In this document: piece after piece, positions 9,900 through 18,966 of the stretch | How the letters are laid out: each line of letters opens with the position of its first letter | Numbering within the stretch: the first letter of the stretch is position 1 | The notes under the pieces: model-generated | Told to the model about the DNA's origin: nothing | What the model saw: the letters and a program-made list of their open reading frames with translations, nothing else | Databases searched by the model: none | Made by a program: the position numbers and the translations under genes | Origin: Maribacter forsetii DSM 18668 | GTDB lineage: Bacteria; Bacteroidota; Bacteroidia; Flavobacteriales; Flavobacteriaceae | Direction: 5' to 3' | Assembly (NCBI RefSeq): GCF_000744105.1 | Contig: NZ_JQLH01000001.1 | Span: 3,919,001-3,983,000 of the forward strand | DNA length: 64,000 nucleotides

Positions 9900-10145
9900 T
9901 TCTTTGTATCTTATTATTTAAAGCCAACTATATTTCACCAATTTTTCCTATCAATATTCTCCTAAACCCTTATAAACAAAGGGGCGAAAAGAATTTTACA
10001 CTAAAAAAATCAATTACAACCAGTCACTAAATAGTCACTACTAAAATCTTAGAAGATTTAGCTGTCAACATAAATAGTATGTGCTCATTATGGATAAAAT
10101 CAATTATAATAAACCAATCTTGACTATACTGTCAACAGATTGGTA
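9900..10145. other. Intergenic gap with direct repeat and small hairpin
   Basis: This gap separates two minus-strand lipoprotein genes. It holds a direct repeat AGTCACTA at 10022-10029 and 10033-10040, and just right of it a 7-bp inverted repeat AAATCTT/AAGATTT with a 2-nt loop (10044-10059). Neither matches a terminator with a T-run, nor a clear TAnnTTTG promoter. It could mark a processing site within a long operon. No gene is seen. Confidence 0.35.
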
Positions 10146-11459
10146 CTACTCAAGCCAGATGCCATTTAACATTACCCTTTCAATGTTATACATATCTCGT
10201 ATATTTTCAGTGGGATCACCACTAATCAAAAGTAAATCTGCTTGTTTGCCCTTTTCAATACTACCAAGGCGATGGTCTATTTTTAAAAACTTAGCATTCT
10301 CTAAAGTAGATGCCTTCATAATTGCCCCATTACCCATACCTGTTTTAGAAAGTAAATCCATTTCATGTTGATATGACCAGCCCATTTTAGCATAAGGCAC
10401 CCATGGTCCGTGAGAGCCAACTGCAATTCTCACATTAGCTTTTGCACATCTACCAATAAATTCATTCATATGCTGAAAAGCAATTAATGCAGTACTATCT
10501 GTCTTATCTCCCTCAATAATATACTCATAAGGTCCTAAAGTTGGTGTTAAGAAAGTTTGATGTTCTTCAAAAAACTTAATCAAAGAATCTGCTTTTTTAC
10601 CATTTACATCAATGTCTTTCCACATTTCTAATCGCCCAGAAATTCGTGACTTATTATCTGCCATCATTTTTTGACGAAACGCTTCAGCTTTTCTTTTAGA
10701 TACCAATGCTGTTCCTAATGATGTTATATGTTCAACCCCATCTAAGCCAGCTAAAACTGCTTGTCTTACATCTGTAATTTCTAAATGGGCAGTAACCGGT
10801 AACCCTTTACTATGAGCTATATCCGTAACTTCTTTAATTAAACCAAGAGGTAAGTTTTGATAAATTTTAATAGCTGATACATTCTGACTAAAAAGATAAT
10901 CCATAGCCTCTTTTACTTCGGCTTCATCCCTAACCATATAAGAATCTTTAGGCCATGATGGTGGCGGCATGTCTATATGTGGACCTGTTAAAAATAATCT
11001 AGGAAGAGGATCACCCGTTTCACGTTCAAAATCAAAAGCTTCTATCCATTGCCCTGGATCTCTAACAGAAGTTACTCCATTACGAACAAATTTTGTAGGG
11101 AAATGTTTAACATGGTCATAATGAAAATGCGCATCGACCAAACCTGGCATAAGAGTAAGACTATCGCCTTCAATTACTGTAGCATTCTCTGGTATTTCAA
11201 TTTCTTCTTTTGGACCTACCTCATCAATTAAACCATTTCGAACTATAACAGTAGAATTTTCAATAGTAGATTCGCTTAATCCATCAAAAAGTGATACTCC
11301 AACGATTGCATATATATTATCGCCTAAAGGAATCTCCTCATGATTTACCTCTACCGGAAAAAATTTTATTTCTTTTTCAGAACCTTGTTCTTGCAAATTC
11401 TCTTTACAAGAAAAAATAACTATTACAATTGATAGATACAATAAACTATACTTCTTCAT
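10146..11459 (-). CDS. Amidohydrolase-superfamily lipoprotein with altered metal site
   Basis: 437 residues. Lipobox VIFSC (Cys18) indicates envelope anchoring. The amidohydrolase TIM barrel shows MPGLVDAHFH (H111, H113), a likely carbamylated lysine K198 (SAIKIY), H225 (VTAHLE) and H244 (GVEHI). The final aspartate, normally in GTD near the barrel end, reads GSH (H350). The C-terminal end NAKFLKIDHRLGSIEKGKQADLLLISGDP is typical of the imidazolonepropionase/prolidase-like branch. The family hydrolyses C-N bonds in dipeptides, cyclic amides and similar molecules. It follows the SusD gene by 114 bp on the same strand. A surface or periplasmic amidase on the imported compound is a reasonable inference. 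Confidence 0.8.
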   Translation of the reverse strand: MKKYSLLYLSIVIVIFSCKENLQEQGSEKEIKFFPVEVNHEEIPLGDNIYAIVGVSLFDGLSESTIENSTVIVRNGLIDEVGPKEEIEIPENATVIEGDSLTLMPGLVDAHFHYDHVKHFPTKFVRNGVTSVRDPGQWIEAFDFERETGDPLPRLFLTGPHIDMPPPSWPKDSYMVRDEAEVKEAMDYLFSQNVSAIKIYQNLPLGLIKEVTDIAHSKGLPVTAHLEITDVRQAVLAGLDGVEHITSLGTALVSKRKAEAFRQKMMADNKSRISGRLEMWKDIDVNGKKADSLIKFFEEHQTFLTPTLGPYEYIIEGDKTDSTALIAFQHMNEFIGRCAKANVRIAVGSHGPWVPYAKMGWSYQHEMDLLSKTGMGNGAIMKASTLENAKFLKIDHRLGSIEKGKQADLLLISGDPTENIRDMYNIERVMLNGIWLE

Positions 11460-11573
11460 TTTAGTTTTGTTTAATGATACAAAACCAGTAACTCTAAAAT
11501 TTATTTATGTTCATTGGTATAAAGGCATTCTTCCTAAGAATGAATGCCCGTATACAACTAAACTAACAAACTC

Positions 11574-13121
11574 TTAGTAACCTGGATTCTGAACAAAATT
11601 CTGATTCTTGTCTATTTCTCCCTGTGGTATTGGCCACAAATATCTAAACTCACTAAAATTTGATTGAGGCTCTAATCCTGAAGGACCAAAAACTTCGCTT
11701 CCTAAATCCCTACGTACAATATCATACCATCTTTTAAATTCAAAAGCTAATTCAATACGCCTTTCCTCCAAAATTATAGTTCGCAAATTATCAGTACCGG
11801 TTGCGATAACATCTTCAGGATAAATGGACGGAGCGTAACTGTCATAACCACTACCATAAAAATCAATAGTTCCTGCATTTCTAGCACGACCTCTAATTTG
11901 ATTTACATAACCTATAGCTTCAGAAGCAAGCCCTAATTCATTGGCAGATTCCGCTGCAATAAGTAAAACTTCGGCATACCTAAAAGCTGCGTGATCAAAA
12001 TCAGATCTCCAACCAGCAGTTGTTCTTCCTTCTCCCGGAAATCTATTAAACTTTGCGATATGGGGTCTAGCAACCTCAAATTCAGAAAATGGTCTAACAA
12101 TATCTGTATCATCAGCCAATATCAATGAATCGGCCATACTCACTTTTAGTCTATAATCGTTGGCATCCCAACTATTGTAAACATTAATATGAGGTACTAG
12201 CATACTCCAACCTCTAATAGGTTTTACACCACCTTCAACACCGTTAAACGGTCCAATTTTATTATCATTTTCATAAGTAATTGGGTTTGGATTCTCACCA
12301 GTTTGATTGCCCGTAAAATCTATAGAAAAGATATACTCTTGAGAAGCCCATTGTTCACTTTCTCTAAACACATCTTGAAAATCATCTGCCAATGCGTAAT
12401 TCAATGCTCCTGCATTATCTACCACCCATTTTGCTTTATCATACGAATTTTGCCAATCTTCTATCGTCATATAAACAGAAGCCAAATAAGAAGCTGCTGT
12501 TCCCTTTGAAGGTCTTGATCTTACACTACCGCGTGGCTCCATTTCTAAATTATCAAAAGCAAATGTCAAATCTTCTATAATTTTCACATATACTTCTTCT
12601 GAAGTAGATTGTTCTATGCTTAATGGGTCAGCGATATCAGGACTATCAATGTATGGTACATTACCATAAATTCTAACTAAATGATAATACAAGAAACCTC
12701 TAACAAACCTTGCCTCACCTTCTGCAAATTTTTTGTCTTGCTCATCAATATCATCATCTAAAAGACTGATACCATCAATAGCTGTATTTGCAGTGGCAAT
12801 AGTTTGATATGCCGTAGCCCAAAAATCACTTACAAATGAATTTGTAGGTGTAACTAAGAAAGGACTAAACTCTGTATAATCACTAAACTCAAGTCCATTA
12901 TCAACCATATCGCTTGACAGTTGTAAAGGAGTGGTAAGACCGCTTCCATAAAAATTTCCAGATGCCATTAAGCCGTATGTACCATCTGTCATTGCATTTA
13001 CATCATCTATAGTATTAAAAAAACCTCCTGGACTCAATGTCCCTATCGGTTCTTCATCTAATTCTGCGCAGCCAACAAATGTCAAAATAGCTAGTGCAGA
13101 AAATTTTATTATATTCTTCAT
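11574..13121 (-). CDS. SusD/RagB-family outer-membrane binding lipoprotein (locus 1)
   Basis: 515 residues. Lipobox LTFVGC (Cys18) is followed by the typical ELDEEPIGTLSPGGFFNTIDDV start of SusD proteins. Other family signs are ARFVRGFLYYHLVRIYGNVPY, HAAFRYAEVLLIAAESANELG, ILEERRIELAFEFKRWYDIVR and the ending YLWPIPQGEIDKNQNFVQNPGY. SusD forms the surface lid of the SusC channel and captures ligand. It starts 27 bp after the SusC stop, so the pair is co-transcribed. The ligand cannot be told from the sequence. The neighbours include no glycan depolymerase, so a small or amide-containing ligand is possible. Confidence 0.93.
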   Translation of the reverse strand: MKNIIKFSALAILTFVGCAELDEEPIGTLSPGGFFNTIDDVNAMTDGTYGLMASGNFYGSGLTTPLQLSSDMVDNGLEFSDYTEFSPFLVTPTNSFVSDFWATAYQTIATANTAIDGISLLDDDIDEQDKKFAEGEARFVRGFLYYHLVRIYGNVPYIDSPDIADPLSIEQSTSEEVYVKIIEDLTFAFDNLEMEPRGSVRSRPSKGTAASYLASVYMTIEDWQNSYDKAKWVVDNAGALNYALADDFQDVFRESEQWASQEYIFSIDFTGNQTGENPNPITYENDNKIGPFNGVEGGVKPIRGWSMLVPHINVYNSWDANDYRLKVSMADSLILADDTDIVRPFSEFEVARPHIAKFNRFPGEGRTTAGWRSDFDHAAFRYAEVLLIAAESANELGLASEAIGYVNQIRGRARNAGTIDFYGSGYDSYAPSIYPEDVIATGTDNLRTIILEERRIELAFEFKRWYDIVRRDLGSEVFGPSGLEPQSNFSEFRYLWPIPQGEIDKNQNFVQNPGY

Positions 13122-13148
13122 AATTATATTTTTATTTATTGTTGATTA

Positions 13149-16100
13149 CTAAAACCCGATGCTTAGTCCTAAAGTGTAAGATTTCACATTTGGATAACTA
13201 CCATAATCCAGTCCAAGATTACTACTTGAATTACTATAAGATACTTCTGGATCAACGCCTTTATAATCTGTAAATGTGATTAAATTCTGACCACTTACAT
13301 ATAGTCTAGCTGATGATAATTTAATTTTTGACAATAATGATTCAGGAAAATTATAACCTAAAGAAATGTTTTTTACTCTGATATAGCTACTATCATCTAT
13401 CCATCTGTCAGATGTAACATAACTTCTACTAATTCGAGCCTGTGGTATATCTGTATCGGTATTAGTTGGTGTCCATCTATTAAGCGCCTCGGTAGTTACA
13501 TTGGTTCTGCCATTTAAAGCTCCTAATTCCATTAGGGTGTAATTCATCATTTCACCGCCTTCTGATCCTTGAACAAAAATGTTAAGGCTTAGATTTTTAA
13601 AGCTAAAATCATTGTTCCAACCCCAAGTAAAATCTGGGTGTGGATTTCCAATAACACTACGGTCATCATCAGTTAAGGCTCCATCTCCATTAAGATCTTT
13701 AAACTTTTCGCCGCCGACTTCTTCTCCTCCTTCAAGGATAATATCGTCTGCTTGAACAACACCATCGTAAACATAACCCCAAAATTGACCTACTGACAGA
13801 CCTTCTCTTAATATCTGTGTATTTCCCGCTCCAGATAAAGGTGCCGAAGAATAGTAAATATCATTTCCTTCGGTATCGTTATCAACTAGTTTAATAATCT
13901 CATTATCATTAAATGAAATATTAGCAAATGTTTTCCATTTAAAATCGCCTTGAAAAATAGCTGCATTTGCTGCAAATTCAAATCCTTTATTCTGTACCGT
14001 ACCAATATTTTGTAGCTGTGTTTCAAAACCAGTATAATTTGGAGTAGGAACATTAAACAAAAGGTCGTTTGTCTCCATTATGTAGTAATCAGCAGTAAAA
14101 CCAAATCTATTTCCTAAAATACCAAAGTCCAAACCAATATTTGTTTGAGTTGTAGTTTCCCATGTTAGGTCGTTATTAGAAATCGTTGAAGGTCTTAAAG
14201 CTGTTACCGCATTACCTTGTACTGTTGTAAAAACATCTGTAAATGAGGCTAAAGACTGATAAGGACTGATAGCCTGGTTACCAACTTGACCATAACTTGT
14301 ACGAAGTTTTAATAAACTAATAGTATTAGAATCGACTAGAAATTCTTCATCAGAAATTTTCCAACCAAAAGCTGCAGAAGGAAAAAACCCATATTTTTTA
14401 TTTTCTGCGAATACAGAAGCTCCTTCGTAACGACCAGTGAACGTAAATAAATACTTATCGTTCAAGGTATAGTTCAATCTACCGAAGAATGCTTCAAAAG
14501 TAGATTTTGTCAATTCTGAATCAACAGATGCAGCATTTGTACCCGCACCTAAATTCCAAAACGAAAAAGAATCAGAAATAAAACCTGAAGTTATAGTTGA
14601 TGAAATTTCGGTTCTATCTTTTTGATAAGAATAACCTGCCATTAAAGAGATATCATGAATATCGGCAAACACCTTAGAATAGTTTAAATAATTCTCATTG
14701 ATTAAACTTGTGTTTCTATAATTAATAAAGGTTGCTTCACCACCAGTACCATTACCACGTTCTAAAGTTGTTGGGTAATACTGACCTGTTCTTGATCCAT
14801 TAGCTTTAACACCTAAGGTCGACTTAAATTTTAAGCCATCTGCAATACCGATTTCAGCATATACATTACCTTGAAATAAATCGCTAACAACTTCATTCTG
14901 GTACTCAGTAGCCATTGCAAATGGATTATCAATAGGATAACCAACCACACTCAACGAATAAACGCCATTTTCATCAACAAGACCTTGAGTAGGAGAAAAT
15001 TTATAAGCTCCCGAAACAACACCTGTTTGAGATGCATCACCACCTTCTTGAGTTCTAACTCCGTTTCTATTCGTTCTACGTGCGAAAAGACTTGACCCTA
15101 TATTTACTGACTCAGATACTTTTAAATCTAAATTAGAAGTTATAGAATATCTCTTATAATCAGAATCTTTAATTACACCCTGTTGGTCAAAAATTGCACC
15201 TGATAAATAATAGCTTAAATTATCTGTACCACCAGAAACTGATAATTGGTAATTTTGAACATCACCTGGTCTATAAATTTCATCTTGCCAGTCTGTTCCA
15301 GCTCCAGTTAGTTCAGGAACAAAATCTGGATATAGTTCTTGAATATAGCTGGTAAACTGATCAGCGTTTAGTAAATCTAAATTATTGATTTCTGTCTGTG
15401 AAGAATAAGAAGATGAAAAACTAAATTGTGGTTTCCCTTCCGTTCCTCTTTTAGTAGTTACAATAACAACTCCATTTGCCCCTCTAGCCCCATAAATAGC
15501 TGTTGATGAAGCATCTTTAAGAATCTCCATAGACTTAATATCTTCAGATGGAGGCATTATACCACCAATAAATCCGTCAACTACAATTAATGGATCATTA
15601 CCCGCGTTAATAGATGTATTACCACGAATTTGGATACTGTAATCGGATCCAGGAGCACCATTTGTAGATTGTACAGTAACACCCGCTGCTCTACCCTGTA
15701 ATGCTTGAGTAGCATCTACTACAGGAAAAGCAACTAAATCTTCAGAACTAACTGATGATACAGAACCAGTCAAATCACTTTTCTTTACACTTCCATACCC
15801 TACAACAACAACTTCATCTAAACCAGCTGCATCTTCCTCTAGTTTAACAGAAATATTAGTTTGCCCATCTATGGATACCTCACGTGTAGAAAACCCTAAA
15901 TAAGAAATTACTAAAACACCATTGTCATCTTGAACATCTAATGAAAATTTACCGTCAAAATCTGTTTGCGTTCCGTTGGTCGTTCCTTTTTCAACAATGC
16001 TCGCTCCTGGTAACGGCTGCCCTTTAGAATCGAAAACGACTCCTTCTATTGTAGCTTGTTCCACAGAGTTAACTGTCTTTACCTTTAAATTATTCGAAGG

Positions 16101-16472
16101 TGCTAAGGGAATTTTCTTTACTAAATAAACTCGTCTTTTATTGATATTATAAGTGGACCTACTATTTTTGAATATATTATTCAAAATATTTTCGATTCCT
16201 TCATTTTCAACTTTAATAGATACTGTTCTACCTAAATCTACATCCTCTATCTTATATACAAACTGAAATTCAGTAGTACTTTCAATTTCATCTAAAAGGT
16301 TGCCTATAGAAATATTATTGAATTCTAGAGATATTTTTGTGCGTTGTGCATAGCTATCATTGGCATGAAGACTAAAAAAAGCAACCAATATAAGCAGCGT
16401 ACTTATTTTCATTTTTAAATAATAAGAAGATAAAGGATATCGCCTTCTTGAGTAATTAAGAAGTTTTTTCAT
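13149..16472 (-). CDS. SusC-like TonB-dependent transporter with N-terminal STN signalling domain
   Basis: 1107 residues. The signal region is followed by an STN (secretin/TonB N-terminal) domain at about 49-120 (LEFNNISIGNLLDEI to KRRVYLVKK), a carboxypeptidase-D regulatory-like domain at about 141-225 (IEGVVFDSKGQPLPGASI), and the SusC plug (LDEVVVVGYGSVKKSDLTGSVSS, LQGRAAGV, ILKDASSTAIYGARGANGV). The beta-barrel ends in YTLGLSIGF with a terminal Phe. The STN domain is used by transducer-type receptors to signal to a FecR anti-sigma factor, and fecR and sigma genes lie directly upstream. No TAnnTTTG promoter is visible in the 16473-16664 gap, which would fit transcription by the local ECF sigma factor. 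Confidence 0.93.
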   Translation of the reverse strand: MKKLLNYSRRRYPLSSYYLKMKISTLLILVAFFSLHANDSYAQRTKISLEFNNISIGNLLDEIESTTEFQFVYKIEDVDLGRTVSIKVENEGIENILNNIFKNSRSTYNINKRRVYLVKKIPLAPSNNLKVKTVNSVEQATIEGVVFDSKGQPLPGASIVEKGTTNGTQTDFDGKFSLDVQDDNGVLVISYLGFSTREVSIDGQTNISVKLEEDAAGLDEVVVVGYGSVKKSDLTGSVSSVSSEDLVAFPVVDATQALQGRAAGVTVQSTNGAPGSDYSIQIRGNTSINAGNDPLIVVDGFIGGIMPPSEDIKSMEILKDASSTAIYGARGANGVVIVTTKRGTEGKPQFSFSSSYSSQTEINNLDLLNADQFTSYIQELYPDFVPELTGAGTDWQDEIYRPGDVQNYQLSVSGGTDNLSYYLSGAIFDQQGVIKDSDYKRYSITSNLDLKVSESVNIGSSLFARRTNRNGVRTQEGGDASQTGVVSGAYKFSPTQGLVDENGVYSLSVVGYPIDNPFAMATEYQNEVVSDLFQGNVYAEIGIADGLKFKSTLGVKANGSRTGQYYPTTLERGNGTGGEATFINYRNTSLINENYLNYSKVFADIHDISLMAGYSYQKDRTEISSTITSGFISDSFSFWNLGAGTNAASVDSELTKSTFEAFFGRLNYTLNDKYLFTFTGRYEGASVFAENKKYGFFPSAAFGWKISDEEFLVDSNTISLLKLRTSYGQVGNQAISPYQSLASFTDVFTTVQGNAVTALRPSTISNNDLTWETTTQTNIGLDFGILGNRFGFTADYYIMETNDLLFNVPTPNYTGFETQLQNIGTVQNKGFEFAANAAIFQGDFKWKTFANISFNDNEIIKLVDNDTEGNDIYYSSAPLSGAGNTQILREGLSVGQFWGYVYDGVVQADDIILEGGEEVGGEKFKDLNGDGALTDDDRSVIGNPHPDFTWGWNNDFSFKNLSLNIFVQGSEGGEMMNYTLMELGALNGRTNVTTEALNRWTPTNTDTDIPQARISRSYVTSDRWIDDSSYIRVKNISLGYNFPESLLSKIKLSSARLYVSGQNLITFTDYKGVDPEVSYSNSSSNLGLDYGSYPNVKSYTLGLSIGF

Positions 16473-16664
16473 ACTTTTAAGGTGTTAAAATGTGGTTATT
16501 ATTATCTTAATCACGACTACTTAATCGGGAGATGTTCGAGCATTTTCCGATTTTTTTTATGTCTTTGACAAATCGCAGTCAGTAATTATTTTCTTGGTAT
16601 TCTTTTTTAGACTGTTTTGTTTAATTCACTGGCGTTTGTTTTAAATATTTATAGTTACTATCAA

Positions 16665-17783
16665 TTAATCTATTATTATTTTCCCATCATCCATAATCTT
16701 GAAACTAAGACCATAGTTAAATTTCAGTTCTTCTAGAACATTTTCAATTGGCTGATTCCCAAAATTAGCATTGAACCTCTTGGCTGAGATACCTTTATTC
16801 TTGTTTACAATTGAAACATTATAATGTCTTTCAAGCTTCTTGATTATATTATCAAATGTCATATCTCGAAAAATGAGTTCCCCATTCATCCATGAAGTAT
16901 ACATATCTGTATTTACCTGGTTCTTGTCCATTTCTCCAGTTATTCTACCAAAACTACCTTTGAAACCAGGTTCTAATAAAATTTCACTTATACTTTCGTT
17001 ATTCCCCAATTTACTAGACATACTTACCGACCCTTCAACCAATACTACTTCTGTTGTAATATCTTCAGGATATGTTGAGATATTGAATTGTGTTCCCAAT
17101 ACCCTAACATTTAATTCTCCGGCATTAACTATAAACGGATGTGCCGAATCCTTCGCAACATTTAAATACGCTTCTCCCGATATAAAAACTTTTCTATCTT
17201 GACCTTTCAAAAATTTAACAGGATATTTTAAGGATGACCCGGCATTGAGCATAGCAATCGTACCGTCAGAGAGTTTTAATTCGAATTTTCTTCCAAAGGG
17301 AACAGTCAGCGTATTAAATACTACTTCCTCGACATTACTATCATCCGAATAAACTAATTGATTACCATTTTGTTGACCTAATATAGCCCCGGTTTTATCG
17401 GTAACTTTAACAGCTCCATTTTCTTCAATAATCTTTAAGCTCCCATCTTCAAGCTCAAGAGTAATGGCATTTTCAGGAATATTAAATGCGGTAGGATCTT
17501 TGGAGTCCATAAAATTAAATCCTATTACTCCGATAAACACTGCAGCAACCGCCGCTAGTATTTTCCAGGTATAAGTCTTACTCTCTTTAAAATCACTTTG
17601 TGAGCTGATATTCTCCCACAAAGAATTTTTGATATCTATTTTATTAGACTCACTCTTAAAATTAAAATCTTTATTGGCTGAAGAGATTTCTTCATTAAAT
17701 TTATTTAGAAGGTTGTTCTCTTCCTCTGAAATCGAACCATCTAAGTATTTTTCCAATAATTCACGAAATTCGTGTTCACGCAT
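16665..17783 (-). CDS. FecR-family anti-sigma factor
   Basis: I place the start at the ATG at 17783 (MREHEFRELLEKYLDG). An in-frame TTG at 17825 would add 14 residues, but the extension does not look like family sequence. The protein has about 372 residues. The order is a short cytoplasmic N-terminal domain that binds sigma, one membrane helix (AAVAAVFIGVIGFNFM), the FecR domain (LSDGTIAMLNAGSSLKYPVKF, VFISGEAYLNVAKDSAHPFIVNAGELNVRVLGTQFN) and a C-terminal DUF4974-type domain (FDNIIKKLERHYNVSIV). It relays the ligand-bound state of the STN-containing SusC to the sigma factor encoded next door. Its gene lies between those of its two expected partners on the same strand. Confidence 0.9.
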   Translation of the reverse strand: MREHEFRELLEKYLDGSISEEENNLLNKFNEEISSANKDFNFKSESNKIDIKNSLWENISSQSDFKESKTYTWKILAAVAAVFIGVIGFNFMDSKDPTAFNIPENAITLELEDGSLKIIEENGAVKVTDKTGAILGQQNGNQLVYSDDSNVEEVVFNTLTVPFGRKFELKLSDGTIAMLNAGSSLKYPVKFLKGQDRKVFISGEAYLNVAKDSAHPFIVNAGELNVRVLGTQFNISTYPEDITTEVVLVEGSVSMSSKLGNNESISEILLEPGFKGSFGRITGEMDKNQVNTDMYTSWMNGELIFRDMTFDNIIKKLERHYNVSIVNKNKGISAKRFNANFGNQPIENVLEELKFNYGLSFKIMDDGKIIID

Positions 17784-17921
17784 ATTTTTATCTCTATAAT
17801 TATATGAACCAAATAAGCCAGCCAACTCACATCAATAGTTCTGTTTTAACTTTTTTTTAACATTTTAAATTTAAACGAACTAGATTGAGTAATGATTTTA
17901 ATCAATAATAATCGTGATTTT

Positions 17922-18503
17922 TTAACCTAAAAAAAGATAGATGATTAAAGGTAATTTGTGTAGTACTCCCAAATTCTGCTTGATTAATTTAAGAGCTAAA
18001 GAGACTTGATTTTCAACAGAACGTTTAGATATACCCAATTGTAATGCTATTTCTTCATTAGTATTATGTTCCACTCTACTTAACTGATAAACTTCTTGAC
18101 AACGTGGAGATAATTCTTTTAAAGAATTGGTGATAATAATATTGGCTTGTTCTAAATCGTATTGGTTTTCAATTTCGGGTCTACAAAACTTTAATGAGTC
18201 AATAACACTAAGTTGTACAGTATTCAATTTATTATCCCTTAAATATTTAAAACAACCATAACTGACCGCCTTAAAAATATAAGCCTCAAAATTCTTGATT
18301 TCTCTACTTTCTCTACCTTTCCACAATTCAACCCAAATATCTTGAACAACATCCTTAGCAACATCTTCATTAAAAATAGTGCTTTTAGCTTTCAAAAACA
18401 TGGATTCCCAATACATCTCAAACAATTTATGAAAGGCTTTTCTGTTTCCACATTTAAACTGAGAAACAAGTAATTCGTTCATGTAAGTTTTTTCTTTCGA
18501 CAT
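17922..18503 (-). CDS. ECF sigma-70 factor (FecI-like, Bacteroidota type)
   Basis: 193 residues. Region 2 is at about 15-85 (FHKLFEMYWESMFLKAKSTIFNEDVAKDVVQDIWVELW). Region 4 is at about 130-185 (LSPRCQEVYQLSRVEHNTNEEIALQLGISKRSVENQV). There is no region 3, as expected for ECF sigma factors. A second ATG at 18482 (MNELLVSQ) is a possible alternative start. It heads the minus-strand locus and should direct transcription of the SusC/SusD genes when released by the adjacent FecR. This is the usual Bacteroidota arrangement and is inferred from gene order. Confidence 0.92.
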   Translation of the reverse strand: MSKEKTYMNELLVSQFKCGNRKAFHKLFEMYWESMFLKAKSTIFNEDVAKDVVQDIWVELWKGRESREIKNFEAYIFKAVSYGCFKYLRDNKLNTVQLSVIDSLKFCRPEIENQYDLEQANIIITNSLKELSPRCQEVYQLSRVEHNTNEEIALQLGISKRSVENQVSLALKLIKQNLGVLHKLPLIIYLFLG

Positions 18504-18966
18504 TGGAATCGACTGGTCAATTAGGAACTTTGATAGATTATAAATGTATAAAAAAATACATTATACAGCCTTTAGCTTCTTGGTTTTACTCAATGAACAG
18601 ATAATAAAAACCTTAAACAAAAAGGTAGCTAGATAAGGTGACCAATAATATATATCACTAAGTAAAAAAGTGAAAGATTTTACTTTTATATCATTTAAAC
18701 ACATGTGCTACAGAGATTTGTAAAACACTTTTTTATGATGAAAACAAATAAAAAATAGCTTATAGGAAAGACTACAATAGATTAATTTAGAAACAATTAA
18801 GTAAAAGAAATTTCACAATAACTTAATCTAATTACATGTCCTTAACAGCCTGCCAATAATCAATTTCAACTGGCACCATATCAAATTAGCATTAAAAGTA
18901 ATTTTTATGACATCTTTTATCATAGGAAGAAACTTTAAGTAGCTATAGTATTTTTAACTTACGCCT
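18504..18966. other. Divergent intergenic region, 463 bp, no gene seen
   Basis: This AT-rich gap separates the minus-strand sigma factor gene from the plus-strand S8 protease gene, so it should hold promoters for both. I found no clear TTTG-N19-TAnnTTTG match on either strand. Near-matches such as TATTTTTA at about 18949-18956 precede the protease. No convincing ORF, RNA structure or repeat was seen. Confidence 0.5.

Noticed and set aside
10081..10371. Plus-strand ORF over the end of the amidohydrolase gene
   Set aside because: It is mostly antisense to conserved amidohydrolase motifs and has no independent support.
17784..17825. Longer FecR start at a TTG codon
   Set aside because: The 14 added residues do not resemble the family N-terminus, while the ATG at 17783 gives the usual MREHEFRELLEKYLDG start.
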